A stretch of 64,000 bases of DNA from contig NZ_CP059493.1 in assembly GCF_014042015.1 (NCBI RefSeq), positions 434,001 to 498,000 on the forward strand, given 5' to 3'. Shown piece after piece: positions 7,529 to 16,839 of this stretch. The DNA comes from Actinotalea sp. JY-7876 (GTDB lineage Bacteria; Actinomycetota; Actinomycetes; Actinomycetales; Cellulomonadaceae). The notes under the pieces were generated by a model that ran no database searches, was not told the DNA's origin, and saw only the letters and a list, made by a program, of their open reading frames with translations. The translations under genes were made by a program, and so were the position numbers. Numbering within the stretch: position 1 is the stretch's first letter; every line of letters begins with the position of its first letter.

Positions 7529-10500
7529 TCAGCCGTGGGCCGGGGCGCGGGTCCCGAGCAGGACGCCGGCCTCGTCGCCCGGCAGGGCGCTCGCGTAGAG
7601 CCAGCCCTGGGCGTTGGCGCAGCCCATGGCGCGCAGCCGCTCCTCCTGGTCGGGGGTCTCGACGCCCTCCGCGACGACCTCCAGGCCGAGCACCCGGCCC
7701 ATGGCCACGATGACCCCGACGAGCTCGCTCGTCCGGTCGTCCACGCCGAGCTGCGCGACGAAGGACTGATCGATCTTGAGCGCGTCGACGGGGAACCCCC
7801 GCAGCGCGTTGAGCGAGGAGTGCCCGGTGCCGAAGTCGTCGATGTGCAGCCGCACGCCGGCGGCCCGCAGGTCGGACATGATCGCCCGCGCGGCCTCCGG
7901 GTCGGACATGAGCACCGACTCCGTGATCTCCAGCACCAGCGACGACGCCGGGACGCCGTGCCGCTCGATGGCGTCGGTCACGGTGCGCAGCAGCCGGTCC
8001 GACCAGAACTCCCGGTGGGACAGGTTCACGGACACGCTGACCGGGCCGCCGTGCTCCGTCAGCCACCGGGCGACCTGCGCCGCGACGGCGTCCAGGATCC
8101 ACTGGCCGAGCGTGACGATGGTGCCGCTCTCGGCCATGACCGGCAGGAAGTCGCCGGGCAGCATGATCCCGCGCGTCGGGTGGTCCCACCGGACGAGCGC
8201 CTCGAACCGCGTCAGCCGCGAGCCGTCGAGGGCGACGACCGGCTGGTAGTGGACGACGAACTGCTGCTCCTGCAACGCCGTGCGCAGCTCCGCCTGGGCG
8301 TGGAGGCGTCCGGTCGCGCGCGAGTGCATCGACGGGTGGAACACGCTGGAGGTGCCCCGCTCCGCCTCCTTCGCGTGGTACATCGCGATGTCGGCGTCGC
8401 GCAGCACGTCCTCCGCGACCACGTAGCCGGTGTCGGACGTCGCGATGCCGACGCTCGCCGTGACGGCGACCTCCTGCCCGGCGAGCACGACGGGCACCGC
8501 GATGCGCCGCTGCAGCCGCTCCACCACGGAGAGCACGGCGTCGTGATCCAGGTCGTACAGCAGCAGCGCGAACTCGTCGCCGCCGAAGCGCGCCGCCGTG
8601 TCGACCGAGCGCAGGTCGTCCCGCAGGCGACCGCCCACCTCGGCGAGGAGCTGGTCGCCGACGAGGTGGCCGAGCGAGTCGTTGATCAGCTTGAAGCCGT
8701 CCAGGTCGAGGAACACGACGGCGAAGCGCGTGGTCGGGCGCCGGCGCGCCTGGTCGACCGCCCACGTGAGCCGGTCGAGGAACAGGCGGCGGTTGGGGAG
8801 CCCGGTGACGGTGTCGTAGAGCGCGGCCTGGCGCAGCTGGTCCTCGAGCTCACGCCGCGGGTGGATGTCCGCCAGGGAGCCCACCACGCGCCGTGCCGTG
8901 CCGTCGGGCCCGCTCTCCGGCAGCGCGCGGCACACGACCCAGCGGTGGGAGCCGTCGGGCCGCACGATGCGGTGCTCGACCTCGAACGGCAGGCACTCGA
9001 CGAGCGCGCGCCGCAGCTCGGCCCGGACGCTCGCGAGGTCGTCGGGGTGCACCGCGCCGAGCCACGGCGCCATCTCGTCCGGGTCGGCACCGCCGCAGGA
9101 CGGGGCGGCTGTGGTCCGGTCGTGCGTGCTGCCGAGCAGGTCCTGGCAGCGTGAGGACCAGAAGCACTCGCCGGTCTCGACGTCCCAGTCCCACAGCCCG
9201 TCGTGCGTCGCGCCGACGGCGAGGGAGTACCGCTCCTCGCTGCGGCGCACGTCCTCGAGCAGCGCCTCCTGCTTGAGCGCGACGCCGAGCAGGGCGGCCC
9301 AGTGGTTGTAGCGGGCGCGGCCCGTGCCGGCGGTGGCGTCGACCGGCCCGATCACCGTCAGCATCCCGTGGTCCCCGCTCGCGCCGCGGACGGGCAGCAC
9401 GAAGGTGACCTCGTCGCGACCGGCGTCCGCGAGGTCGACGAGCGCCCGCGGCGGGAAGTCCTCGACGCGCAGGTGCTCCGGGAGCGGTGCCGTGAGCAGC
9501 CCGGCCGGGTCGAAGACGCCGGCCGTGCGCAGCCTGCCGTCGCCGGGCGGCCCGTCCCAGAGCCCGAGGACGCCCACGCTCGCGGAGGCCTGGCTGAGCC
9601 AGCGCAGGTCGCTCGGGTCGGTGCCCACGCGACCGAGCAGCTCCATGCTGACCTCGTACTGCTCGACGAGCGAGCGCGACAGGCGCGTCGTCAGGTCCAG
9701 GCCGCTGGCGGCCTGGAGGTGGGACAGCGCCACGCTCAGCCGCACCATGCAGTGGGCGACGAGCTCGTGCGCGGCGCCCACGTCGGACCACGCGAGGTCC
9801 AGACCGCGTGCCATCTCGTGGAGCCGGCCGATCGCGGTCTCGGTGAACGCCTCGACGGTCTCGGGCGACGGCGCGGTCGGGTACAGGTCCTGCACGAGCC
9901 GTTCGAGCAGGGCGTCCAGCTCGTCGCGGTCCACGTCGGTGCGGATCCGCCGGGGGGCCCGCGCCGGCTCCCCCCCGAGCAGCTCGGTGACCCGCGCCGC
10001 GAACGTGGCCCCGTCCGCCCGGCCGCGATCGGACGAGCCGACGGCGCCCGAGCCGCACCCGCACGAGCGCCGCGGGCGGAACGACGACGCCACGAGGTGC
10101 AGCGCGTGCGGCACCTCCTGCCCGCCCAGCTCCGCGAGCAGCAGCCGGGCGGCCGTGGCGCCCAGCTCGACGATGTGCTGGTCGACGGTCGCGAGCGGCG
10201 GGTTGCTGTGCCACCCGGCCTCGATGTCGTCGAAGCCGACGACCGCGAGGTCCTGCGGCACGCGCACGCCGCGCCGTGCGAGCTCCTCGACGAGGCCGAG
10301 CGCGATCCGGTCGGTGGAGGTCACGGCGGCGGTCACCCCGTGGGCCTCCCGCGCGGCGAGGAACGCGTCCACGGCCCGGCGCCCGCCGGTCTCCACGTGG
10401 TCCTGCGTCGGGACGAAGAGCTCGTCGCGGGCGGGCAGGTCGTGCTCGGCCAGGGCGTCGCGGTAGGCCGTGAAGCGCTCGCGCATGTCGGGCTGGGCCA

Positions 10501-10906
10501 CGTTCCCGACGAAGGCGATCGAGCGGTGGCCGTGCGCCACGAGGTGCGCGACGGCGGCCCGCACGCCCGCGCCGTTGTCGGGGCAGACGCGGGCCGCGTC
10601 CACGTCGAGGTCGTTGCTGACCACGACGACGGGCTTGCCGGCGGCCCGGAGGCGGTGGACGAAGTCGGCTCGGGTCGCCTCCGCGACCGTGACGAAGCCG
10701 TCGAGGTGCTCCCAGCCGACGGGCGTGCGGACGTCCGGCGCGGGGATGAGCTCGTCGCCCGAGCGACCGGCGTCGAGCGTCTGGATCAGGACGACGTGCC
10801 CGCCCGCGGCGGCGACCTCACGGACGACGCCGGCGAGCACCTCGCCGAAGTAGAAGCCCCCGGTGACGGGGGACAGCACGCCGATGCGGGTCATGCCCCT
10901 CGCCAT
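7529..10906 (-). CDS. LacI-like sensor-PAS-GGDEF-EAL c-di-GMP enzyme (copy 1)
   Basis: A 1125-residue cytosolic protein. Residues about 5-275 form a LacI-type periplasmic-binding fold without a DNA-binding helix-turn-helix, ending in RRSCGCGSG. A helical/GAF-like middle region follows. The PAS domain starts near residue 560 (ATHDGLWDWDVETGE). The GGDEF domain has an intact RFGGDEFALL site and an I-site RSVD five residues before it. The EAL domain has FEALVRWDHP, VNLSHREFWS, LEITES, IDDFGTGHSS, LKIDQSF and AEGVET. Both synthesis and hydrolysis of c-di-GMP are therefore possible, presumably gated by a small ligand, perhaps a sugar. It is a paralogue of the next gene in the same order. The start could instead be the ATG at 10894 (MTRIGVL), which aligns better with the paralogue. 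Confidence 0.85.
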   Translation of the reverse strand: MARGMTRIGVLSPVTGGFYFGEVLAGVVREVAAAGGHVVLIQTLDAGRSGDELIPAPDVRTPVGWEHLDGFVTVAEATRADFVHRLRAAGKPVVVVSNDLDVDAARVCPDNGAGVRAAVAHLVAHGHRSIAFVGNVAQPDMRERFTAYRDALAEHDLPARDELFVPTQDHVETGGRRAVDAFLAAREAHGVTAAVTSTDRIALGLVEELARRGVRVPQDLAVVGFDDIEAGWHSNPPLATVDQHIVELGATAARLLLAELGGQEVPHALHLVASSFRPRRSCGCGSGAVGSSDRGRADGATFAARVTELLGGEPARAPRRIRTDVDRDELDALLERLVQDLYPTAPSPETVEAFTETAIGRLHEMARGLDLAWSDVGAAHELVAHCMVRLSVALSHLQAASGLDLTTRLSRSLVEQYEVSMELLGRVGTDPSDLRWLSQASASVGVLGLWDGPPGDGRLRTAGVFDPAGLLTAPLPEHLRVEDFPPRALVDLADAGRDEVTFVLPVRGASGDHGMLTVIGPVDATAGTGRARYNHWAALLGVALKQEALLEDVRRSEERYSLAVGATHDGLWDWDVETGECFWSSRCQDLLGSTHDRTTAAPSCGGADPDEMAPWLGAVHPDDLASVRAELRRALVECLPFEVEHRIVRPDGSHRWVVCRALPESGPDGTARRVVGSLADIHPRRELEDQLRQAALYDTVTGLPNRRLFLDRLTWAVDQARRRPTTRFAVVFLDLDGFKLINDSLGHLVGDQLLAEVGGRLRDDLRSVDTAARFGGDEFALLLYDLDHDAVLSVVERLQRRIAVPVVLAGQEVAVTASVGIATSDTGYVVAEDVLRDADIAMYHAKEAERGTSSVFHPSMHSRATGRLHAQAELRTALQEQQFVVHYQPVVALDGSRLTRFEALVRWDHPTRGIMLPGDFLPVMAESGTIVTLGQWILDAVAAQVARWLTEHGGPVSVSVNLSHREFWSDRLLRTVTDAIERHGVPASSLVLEITESVLMSDPEAARAIMSDLRAAGVRLHIDDFGTGHSSLNALRGFPVDALKIDQSFVAQLGVDDRTSELVGVIVAMGRVLGLEVVAEGVETPDQEERLRAMGCANAQGWLYASALPGDEAGVLLGTRAPAHG

Positions 10907-10957
10907 CGGCGCAGGGGGGCGTCTCGCAAGGAACCGGGCAGAACGTCACCCGGATGC

Positions 10958-13900
10958 TCACACGGGCGCGAGCCTCCGGCCGAGCAGCCGGCCGGCCTCG
11001 TCGCCCGGGACGGCCCGGCCGAAGAGCCAGCCCTGCGCGTGGCGGCAGCCGAGCGCCCGCAGGCGCTCGGCCTGCTCCGGGGTCTCGACGCACTCGGCGA
11101 CGACGTCGAGGCCGAGCACCTGCCCGATCTCCAGGATCACGCGGACGAGCTCGGCGGTCGGCGGGTCGTCCATCTCCCGGATGAACGAGCCGTCGATCTT
11201 CAGCGCGTCGACGGGGAAGTGGCGCAGCGCGTGCAGCGACGACTGCCCGGTGCCGAAGTCGTCCACGTGCAGGGTGACACCGACCGCGTGCAGCTCGTCC
11301 ATCACGCGCCGCGCCTCGTCCGGGTCGGTCATGATCACCGACTCGGTGATCTCCAGCACCAGGCGCGAGGCGGGCACCCCGTGCCGCTCGAGGGCGCGCC
11401 GCACCCGGCCCGGCAGGTCCGCCGACCAGAACTCGGCGTGGGACAGGTTGACCGCCACCGACGCGCTCGCGGTGTGCTCGCGTCCCCAGGCGGCGAGCCG
11501 GGCGCACACGTCGTCGAGCACCTGCTCGGCCAGCGCGGTCACCGCCGGTTGGTCCACCAGGGCCGGCAGGAACTCGCCCGGCAGCAGGAGGCCGCGCTCC
11601 GGGTGCTGCCAGCGCACCAGCGCCTCGAAGTGGCACGCGACGCCGTCCGCCAGGCGCACGACGGGCTGGTAGTGGACCACCAGCTGGCGCTCGGCCAGCG
11701 CGACCCGCAGCTCCGCGCGGGTCCGCAGTCGCTCGGTGGCGCGCGTGTGCATCTCCGGGTCGAAGAGGGCCGTCGTGCCGCGTTCGGCGGACTTCGCCTC
11801 GTACATCGCGATGTCGGCGTCCCGCAGGACGTGCTCCGGGTCCGTGTACGGGGTGTCCGACGTGGCGATGCCGATGCTGGCGGTCACGGCCACCTCGTGG
11901 CCGGCCAGGTCGACCGGCCGCGCCACCGCCTCGCGCGCCCGCCGCGCCACGGCGAGCACCTCCTCGGGCGTCGCCCCCGTGACCAGCACCGCGAACTCGT
12001 CGCCGCCCAGGCGCGCGGCCGTGTCGCACGTGCGCAGCTCGGTCCGGAGGCGCTCGGCGATGGCGGTCAGGAGCTGGTCGCCCACCAGGTGCCCCAGCGA
12101 GTCGTTGACCAGCTTGAACCCGTCGACGTCGAGGAACATCACGGCGAAGCGGTGGTCGGGGTCGCGCTGCCGCTGCTCGAGCGCGTGACGCAGGCGGCCC
12201 AGGAAGTGGCGCCGGTTGGGCAGCCCGGTGACCTCGTCGTACAGGGCCCCGAGCCGCAGCCGCTCCTCGAGGACCTTGCGCTCGTCGATGTCCGACAGGG
12301 AGCCGACGACGCGCCCCGCGGAGCCGTCCTGGCCGGGCATCGCGAGGGCCCGGTACAGGAGCCAGCGCTGCCGGCCGTCGTCGTCGATCGTGCGGTACTC
12401 GATCTCGACCGCCGTGCCGGGTGCGCGCCGCGCGGCCGCCGTCGCCTCCGCGAGCCGGACGACGTCGTCGGGGTGCACGTGCCGGCGCCAGCTCGCCACG
12501 TCCGAGGGGGCGTCCCCGCTCAGCCCGACCAGCTCGCGGGCGCGGGGGGACAGGTAGGTCCGCTCCTCCACGCCGTCGTACTCCCACAGGCCGTCCCGCG
12601 CGGCCTCGGCGACCAGCGCGTAGCGGCGCTCGTTGCTGCGCACGGCCGCCTGCAGCGCCTGCTGCTCGAGCGCGGACGCCAGCAGCGCGGACCAGTGGTG
12701 GAACGTCTCGCGTGCGGCCGCCGGGTCGATCTCGGCCACCAGTGCGAGCAGGCCCCACCGGCGCTCGCGCGTGCGGACCGGCAGGACGTGGCACACGAGG
12801 CGCTCCTGAGGGTCCGCGTCGCGGACCAGGGACGCGTGGGGGAAGCGCTCGACGGGCACCGTGGTGCCGACGCGCTCGCCGAGCCGCCCGGCGGGGTCGT
12901 GGACGCCCTCGACGCGCAGGTCGCCGGCGTCGTCCCAGGCCGCGAACACGGCGGCACGGACCCGGGTCCCGGCCAGCCAGTCGAGCGTGCGCGGGTCCGC
13001 CGCGGCGAGCAGCCCGACGTCCACGGCGTACTGCTCGTCCAGCATCTGCCCGACCTGGGCCGAGCGGCGCAGGAGCGCCACCGCCTGCACCTCGCGCAGC
13101 ACGGCGAGGGTCAGGCCCGCGTGCTCGGGCCGGTGGGTCGCGCGGACGTACTCGTCGAGCGTGCGGGTGACGCGCCGCAGCGCGTCGTTGCGGCCCGTGG
13201 AGCGGAGCAGGGCGGCCCGCAGCGACTCGAGCACGTCGGGCGGGTCGCCGCCCGGTGACCGCAGCGTCGCCGGGTCCGTGCGCAGGAGTCGCTCGACGGC
13301 GTCGAGGAGCTCCTCGCCCACGGGTGCGACGGCGTCGTCGCGTCCGTCACGGCCGGTGACCAGGGCCTGGCGCAGCCGGTGGGCCGTGGCGTCGCGCGCG
13401 GCCCGCGGGTCGACCGCGACCCGAAGGCCGGGACGGCCCGCCACCGGGCCGACGCCGGGCCGGCACCCGCACGACCAGCGCACGACGAGGGTCGCCGGCG
13501 CCACGTGCGCGGTGGGCGGCACCTCCTCGCCGGCGACCATGCGCAGGGCCAGGCGCGCGGCGAGCGCACCCACCTCGTCGAACGGCTGGTCCACGGTCGT
13601 CAGCGCGGGGCTGGCGAAGCTCGCGGGCTCGATGTTGTCGAAGCCCGTGATCGCGAGGTCACCGGGGACCGCGACGCCCCCGGCGGTGACGGCCTCGAGG
13701 AAGGCGACCGCGTTGCGGTCCGTGCCCGACACGACGGCCGTGGGCCGGTCGTCGGCCGCGAGGAAGACCGCGGCCGCCGCCCGCCCACCGGCCTCCCCGT
13801 TGTCGGGCGCCACGAACAGGTGCCGGGGCGCGCTCGCCAGCCCGTGGTCCTCGAGCGTGCCCAGGAGCGTCTCGTAGCGCTCCGCCGTGTCGCGCTGCAC

Positions 13901-14308
13901 CAGGTTGCCGACGAACCCGATGCGCGTGTGGCCGTGCGCCAGCAGGTGCTCGACGGCCGCGCGCGTGCCGCCCACGTTGTCGGCGACCGCGCTGGGAGCG
14001 GTGAGGTCGTCGAGGCGGGCGCTCGTCACCACGACGGGCAGCCCGTGCTCCTGGGCGCTCCGCAGGTAGGCCGCGCCCACGGCGTAGGTGACCGCGACGA
14101 CGCCGTCGACCTCGTCCCAGCCGACCGGCACCGCGAAGTCCGGCGCCTCGCCCGGCTGGTCGCTCTCCAGGCCGGGCTCCAGGGTCTGCACGACGACGGC
14201 GCGTCCGCCCACGGCCGCCAGCTCGCGCGCGACACCCGTGAGCAGGCCGCCGAAGTAGTCCCCGCCCGTGCTGGGCGTCAGCACGAGGAGGGTCGGCGGG
14301 TGTGTCAC
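10958..14308 (-). CDS. LacI-like sensor-PAS-GGDEF-EAL c-di-GMP enzyme (copy 2)
   Basis: A 1116-residue paralogue of the downstream gene with the same domain order. A LacI-type ligand-binding domain (LVLTPSTGGDYFGGLL) ends in RWSCGCRPG, followed by a helical middle region and a PAS domain (AARDGLWEYD). The GGDEF domain has RLGGDEFAVL with I-site RTCD. The EAL domain has FEALVRWQHP, LEITES, VDDFGTGQSS, LKIDGSF and AECVET; Cys replaces the usual Gly, but the Glu ligand is kept. No membrane helix or HTH is seen. GGAGG six bases before the GTG at 14308 fixes the start; the frame is open to 14494, but that extension has no ribosome site. A 51-bp gap to copy 1 suggests co-transcription. Confidence 0.87.
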   Translation of the reverse strand: MTHPPTLLVLTPSTGGDYFGGLLTGVARELAAVGGRAVVVQTLEPGLESDQPGEAPDFAVPVGWDEVDGVVAVTYAVGAAYLRSAQEHGLPVVVTSARLDDLTAPSAVADNVGGTRAAVEHLLAHGHTRIGFVGNLVQRDTAERYETLLGTLEDHGLASAPRHLFVAPDNGEAGGRAAAAVFLAADDRPTAVVSGTDRNAVAFLEAVTAGGVAVPGDLAITGFDNIEPASFASPALTTVDQPFDEVGALAARLALRMVAGEEVPPTAHVAPATLVVRWSCGCRPGVGPVAGRPGLRVAVDPRAARDATAHRLRQALVTGRDGRDDAVAPVGEELLDAVERLLRTDPATLRSPGGDPPDVLESLRAALLRSTGRNDALRRVTRTLDEYVRATHRPEHAGLTLAVLREVQAVALLRRSAQVGQMLDEQYAVDVGLLAAADPRTLDWLAGTRVRAAVFAAWDDAGDLRVEGVHDPAGRLGERVGTTVPVERFPHASLVRDADPQERLVCHVLPVRTRERRWGLLALVAEIDPAAARETFHHWSALLASALEQQALQAAVRSNERRYALVAEAARDGLWEYDGVEERTYLSPRARELVGLSGDAPSDVASWRRHVHPDDVVRLAEATAAARRAPGTAVEIEYRTIDDDGRQRWLLYRALAMPGQDGSAGRVVGSLSDIDERKVLEERLRLGALYDEVTGLPNRRHFLGRLRHALEQRQRDPDHRFAVMFLDVDGFKLVNDSLGHLVGDQLLTAIAERLRTELRTCDTAARLGGDEFAVLVTGATPEEVLAVARRAREAVARPVDLAGHEVAVTASIGIATSDTPYTDPEHVLRDADIAMYEAKSAERGTTALFDPEMHTRATERLRTRAELRVALAERQLVVHYQPVVRLADGVACHFEALVRWQHPERGLLLPGEFLPALVDQPAVTALAEQVLDDVCARLAAWGREHTASASVAVNLSHAEFWSADLPGRVRRALERHGVPASRLVLEITESVIMTDPDEARRVMDELHAVGVTLHVDDFGTGQSSLHALRHFPVDALKIDGSFIREMDDPPTAELVRVILEIGQVLGLDVVAECVETPEQAERLRALGCRHAQGWLFGRAVPGDEAGRLLGRRLAPV

Positions 14309-14614
14309 TGCTGGCCTCCAGCGGTCCGTGCCGTCGAGCGGGACGGCCTCAGGGTGCCACCGGCGGCCCGAGACCGTGCGTGACCACGGCCCCAGCGCGT
14401 CGCCGGAAGAAGCCCGGTGCAGGCCGGAACAACGACGTAGGGCACACTGTTCACCGAGGAGCGTGCATCCTGCGCGCCTTCCGTCGTGGAGCACCGGTGG
14501 TGCCTGCCCCGTGGACGTCCGCGCCGTGACCCCGTCCGGCGCACGTCCCGCAGGTCACCATGACCGCCGCCGCGAGCCCCGACCCCCGATGCCTGAGAGG
14601 CAGTCCCCATCCCC
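14309..14614 (+). other. Intergenic region and probable leader of the DEAD-box gene
   Basis: This 306-bp gap separates the divergent c-di-GMP enzyme and helicase genes. The 14309-14330 end carries the ribosome site of the minus-strand gene. No clear -10/-35 pair was found for the helicase. Just before its ATG a small hairpin TGCCT-GAG-AGGCA (14590-14602) encloses the only purine-rich stretch that could serve as a ribosome site, which hints at structure-controlled translation, as in cold-shock helicase leaders. This is weak evidence. Confidence 0.3.
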
Positions 14615-16171
14615 ATGAGCTTCACCTCCCTCGGCGTACCCGAGACCCTTGCCCGCTCCCTCGCCGAGCAGGGCATCACCGAGCCGTTCCCCATCCAGGT
14701 CGCGACGCTGCCCGACACGCTCGCCGGCCGCGACGTGCTGGGCCGCGGCCGGACCGGCTCCGGCAAGACCCTCGCCTTCAGCCTCCCGATGGTCGTGCGC
14801 CTCACCGGCGGACGGCGCGTCCCGGGCCGTCCGCGCGGCCTCGTCCTCGCCCCGACGCGCGAGCTCGCCACGCAGATCGCCGCGACGCTCGAGCCGCTCG
14901 CCGAGGCGGCCGGCCTCCGCGTCACGACGATCTTCGGCGGCGTGAGCCAGCACCGCCAGGAGGTCGCCCTCAAGGCCGGCGTCGACATCGTCGTCGCCTG
15001 TCCCGGCCGGCTGGAGGACCTGCTCAAGCAGAAGGTCCTCACGCTCGCCGACGTGCAGATCACGGTGCTCGACGAGGCCGACCACATGGCGGACCTCGGC
15101 TTCCTCCCGGGCGTCAAGCGCATCCTGTCGGCGACCCCCGCGAACGGCCAGCGCCTGCTGTTCTCGGCCACGCTCGACAACGGCGTGGACCGCCTCGTGG
15201 CCCAGTTCATGAACCGGCCGTCGTCGCACGCCGTGGACTCCGAGCAGTCGCCGGTCGCCGCGATGACGCACCACCTGTTCACGGTGGGTGACGCCGAGAC
15301 CAAGCGTGCCGTCGTGCAGCACCTCGCGTCCGGCATGGGCCGCCGCCTGCTGTTCACGCGCACCAAGCACCAGGCCAAGAAGCTCGCCAAGCAGCTCACC
15401 GCGGCCGGCATCCCCGCCGTCGACCTGCACGGCAACCTCAGCCAGAACGCCCGCGAGCGCAACCTCGAGGCGTTCTCCACGGGCGGCGTGCGCGTGCTCG
15501 TCGCCACCGACATCGCGGCGCGCGGCATCCACGTCGACGACGTCGAGCTCGTCGTGCACGTCGACCCGCCGGCCGAGCACAAGGCGTACCTGCACCGCTC
15601 GGGCCGTACGGCCCGCGCGGGCTCGGGCGGCGACGTCGTCACGCTCGTCCTGCCGGAGGAGACCGGCGACGTGCGGACGCTCACGCGCCTGGCGAAGATC
15701 AACGCCCGCCCGACCCCGGTCCGCGTCGGCACCCCCGTGCTCGAGGCGCTCGTCGGGGAGGTCGCGGCGCTCGTGACGCCGGCCCCGCCGGTCCTCGAGC
15801 AGGCCCGCACCGGCGCCCCCCGCACGGGTGGGCGTGGCAGCCGGTCCAGCCGCTCCGGCACGTCCGGTGCTCCGCGGCCCGAGGCGGCCGGCACGGGTAC
15901 CCGTGGTCGCCGCCGCGGCGCGCAGGGTGGGCAGGGCGGCGAGCGCGGTGGCGCCGAGCAGCACGCCGGCTCGGCCCCGGCCGCGTCGGCCGGCGCTCGC
16001 GGTGCGCGTGCGGGCGGCGCCCGCTCCGGCGGCTCCGGCCGTGCGTCGGCCTCGCAGGGCCGCGCGCCGGGCTCGCAGTTCCGCGTCCCGGCGGCGGGCT
16101 CGGGCAGCACCGCCGGTCGCTCCGGCGCGGTCGACATGTCCCTGGGCGGTGGCCGGCGCCGTGGGCGCTGA
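14615..16171 (+). CDS. DEAD-box ATP-dependent RNA helicase with RG-rich tail
   Basis: A 518-residue RNA helicase. All core motifs are visible: Q-motif region (EPFPIQ), Walker A GRTGSGKT, APTRELA, the GG segment, CPGRLEDLL, DEAD (VLDEADHMADLGF), SAT (FSATLD), ARGIHVDD and HRSGRTARAG. A low-complexity Gly/Arg/Ser/Ala tail of about 140 residues follows the core (from about residue 380), typical of actinobacterial RhlE/CsdA-like enzymes, and would bind RNA or help condensate formation. It likely remodels ribosomal or mRNA structure, for example in the cold. The gene overlaps the next one by 11 bp. Confidence 0.9.
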   Translation: MSFTSLGVPETLARSLAEQGITEPFPIQVATLPDTLAGRDVLGRGRTGSGKTLAFSLPMVVRLTGGRRVPGRPRGLVLAPTRELATQIAATLEPLAEAAGLRVTTIFGGVSQHRQEVALKAGVDIVVACPGRLEDLLKQKVLTLADVQITVLDEADHMADLGFLPGVKRILSATPANGQRLLFSATLDNGVDRLVAQFMNRPSSHAVDSEQSPVAAMTHHLFTVGDAETKRAVVQHLASGMGRRLLFTRTKHQAKKLAKQLTAAGIPAVDLHGNLSQNARERNLEAFSTGGVRVLVATDIAARGIHVDDVELVVHVDPPAEHKAYLHRSGRTARAGSGGDVVTLVLPEETGDVRTLTRLAKINARPTPVRVGTPVLEALVGEVAALVTPAPPVLEQARTGAPRTGGRGSRSSRSGTSGAPRPEAAGTGTRGRRRGAQGGQGGERGGAEQHAGSAPAASAGARGARAGGARSGGSGRASASQGRAPGSQFRVPAAGSGSTAGRSGAVDMSLGGGRRRGR

Positions 16172-16763
16172 CACCCACCACGAGCACCCGCCCGCGCCGG
16201 GCGCGCGGGGCCGGCTGGCCGCGTGGCTCATGCGCGCGGCCGGTTGGCGCGTCGTCGGCACCCTGCCGCACCGCGGCATCTTCATCGGCGCGCCGCACAC
16301 GTCGAACTGGGACTTCGTCCTGACTGTCCTGGTGCTGTGGCATGGGGGCGTGTCCCCGCGCGTGCTCGTCAAGCGGGAGCTGTTCTGGTGGCCGCTCGGG
16401 CCGGTCCTGCGCGCCCTGGGCGCCGTCCCGACCGACCGCGGCGCCGGCGGGCTCGTCGAGCGACTCACGGCCGAGGCCAGGGAGGACCAGAGCTATGCCC
16501 TGGTCATCGCACCGGACGGCACGCGGCGCCCGACCGACCACTGGAAGTCGGGCTTCTACCGGATCGCGACGGCGACCGGCATGTCGGTGACCCTCGGCTT
16601 CATCGACGGCCCCACCAGGACGGCCGGCGTCGGTCCGACGATCGCGCTCACGGGCGACGTCCGGGCCGACATGGACGTCATGCGGGCGTTCTACGCGGAC
16701 AAGCACGGGGTGCGTCCGGGCCGCGGCTCGACGCCGTACCTGCGCGAGGAGGGCCCGTCCTGA
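16161..16763 (+). CDS. Lysophospholipid/1-acylglycerol-phosphate-type acyltransferase family protein
   Basis: A 200-residue protein of the PlsC-like acyltransferase family. It shows the acyl-transfer H-X4-D motif in PHTSNWDFV, an FW-containing KRELFWWPLGP segment, a PTDRGAGG block and APDGTRRP (the EGTR-equivalent motif), then KSGFYRIA. It lacks a clear N-terminal membrane helix and is short for PlsC, like the cytoplasmic-face acyltransferases common in Actinobacteria. The GTG at 16161 overlaps the helicase stop; an in-frame GTG at 16149 is an alternative. The specific acceptor is unknown. Confidence 0.75.
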   Translation: MGADTHHEHPPAPGARGRLAAWLMRAAGWRVVGTLPHRGIFIGAPHTSNWDFVLTVLVLWHGGVSPRVLVKRELFWWPLGPVLRALGAVPTDRGAGGLVERLTAEAREDQSYALVIAPDGTRRPTDHWKSGFYRIATATGMSVTLGFIDGPTRTAGVGPTIALTGDVRADMDVMRAFYADKHGVRPGRGSTPYLREEGPS

Positions 16764-16839
16764 CGCGTGGCCCCGGTCGCGGTGACACGGGGATCCACCC
16801 GCCCGTCGAGGCGTGCGTCCGCGTCGTCGCGGTCGGTCG

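Noticed and set aside
9203-13258. A 1351-codon plus-strand frame opposite the c-di-GMP enzyme genes
   Set aside because: It is His/Arg/Val-rich low complexity and antisense to two genes with intact domain motifs.
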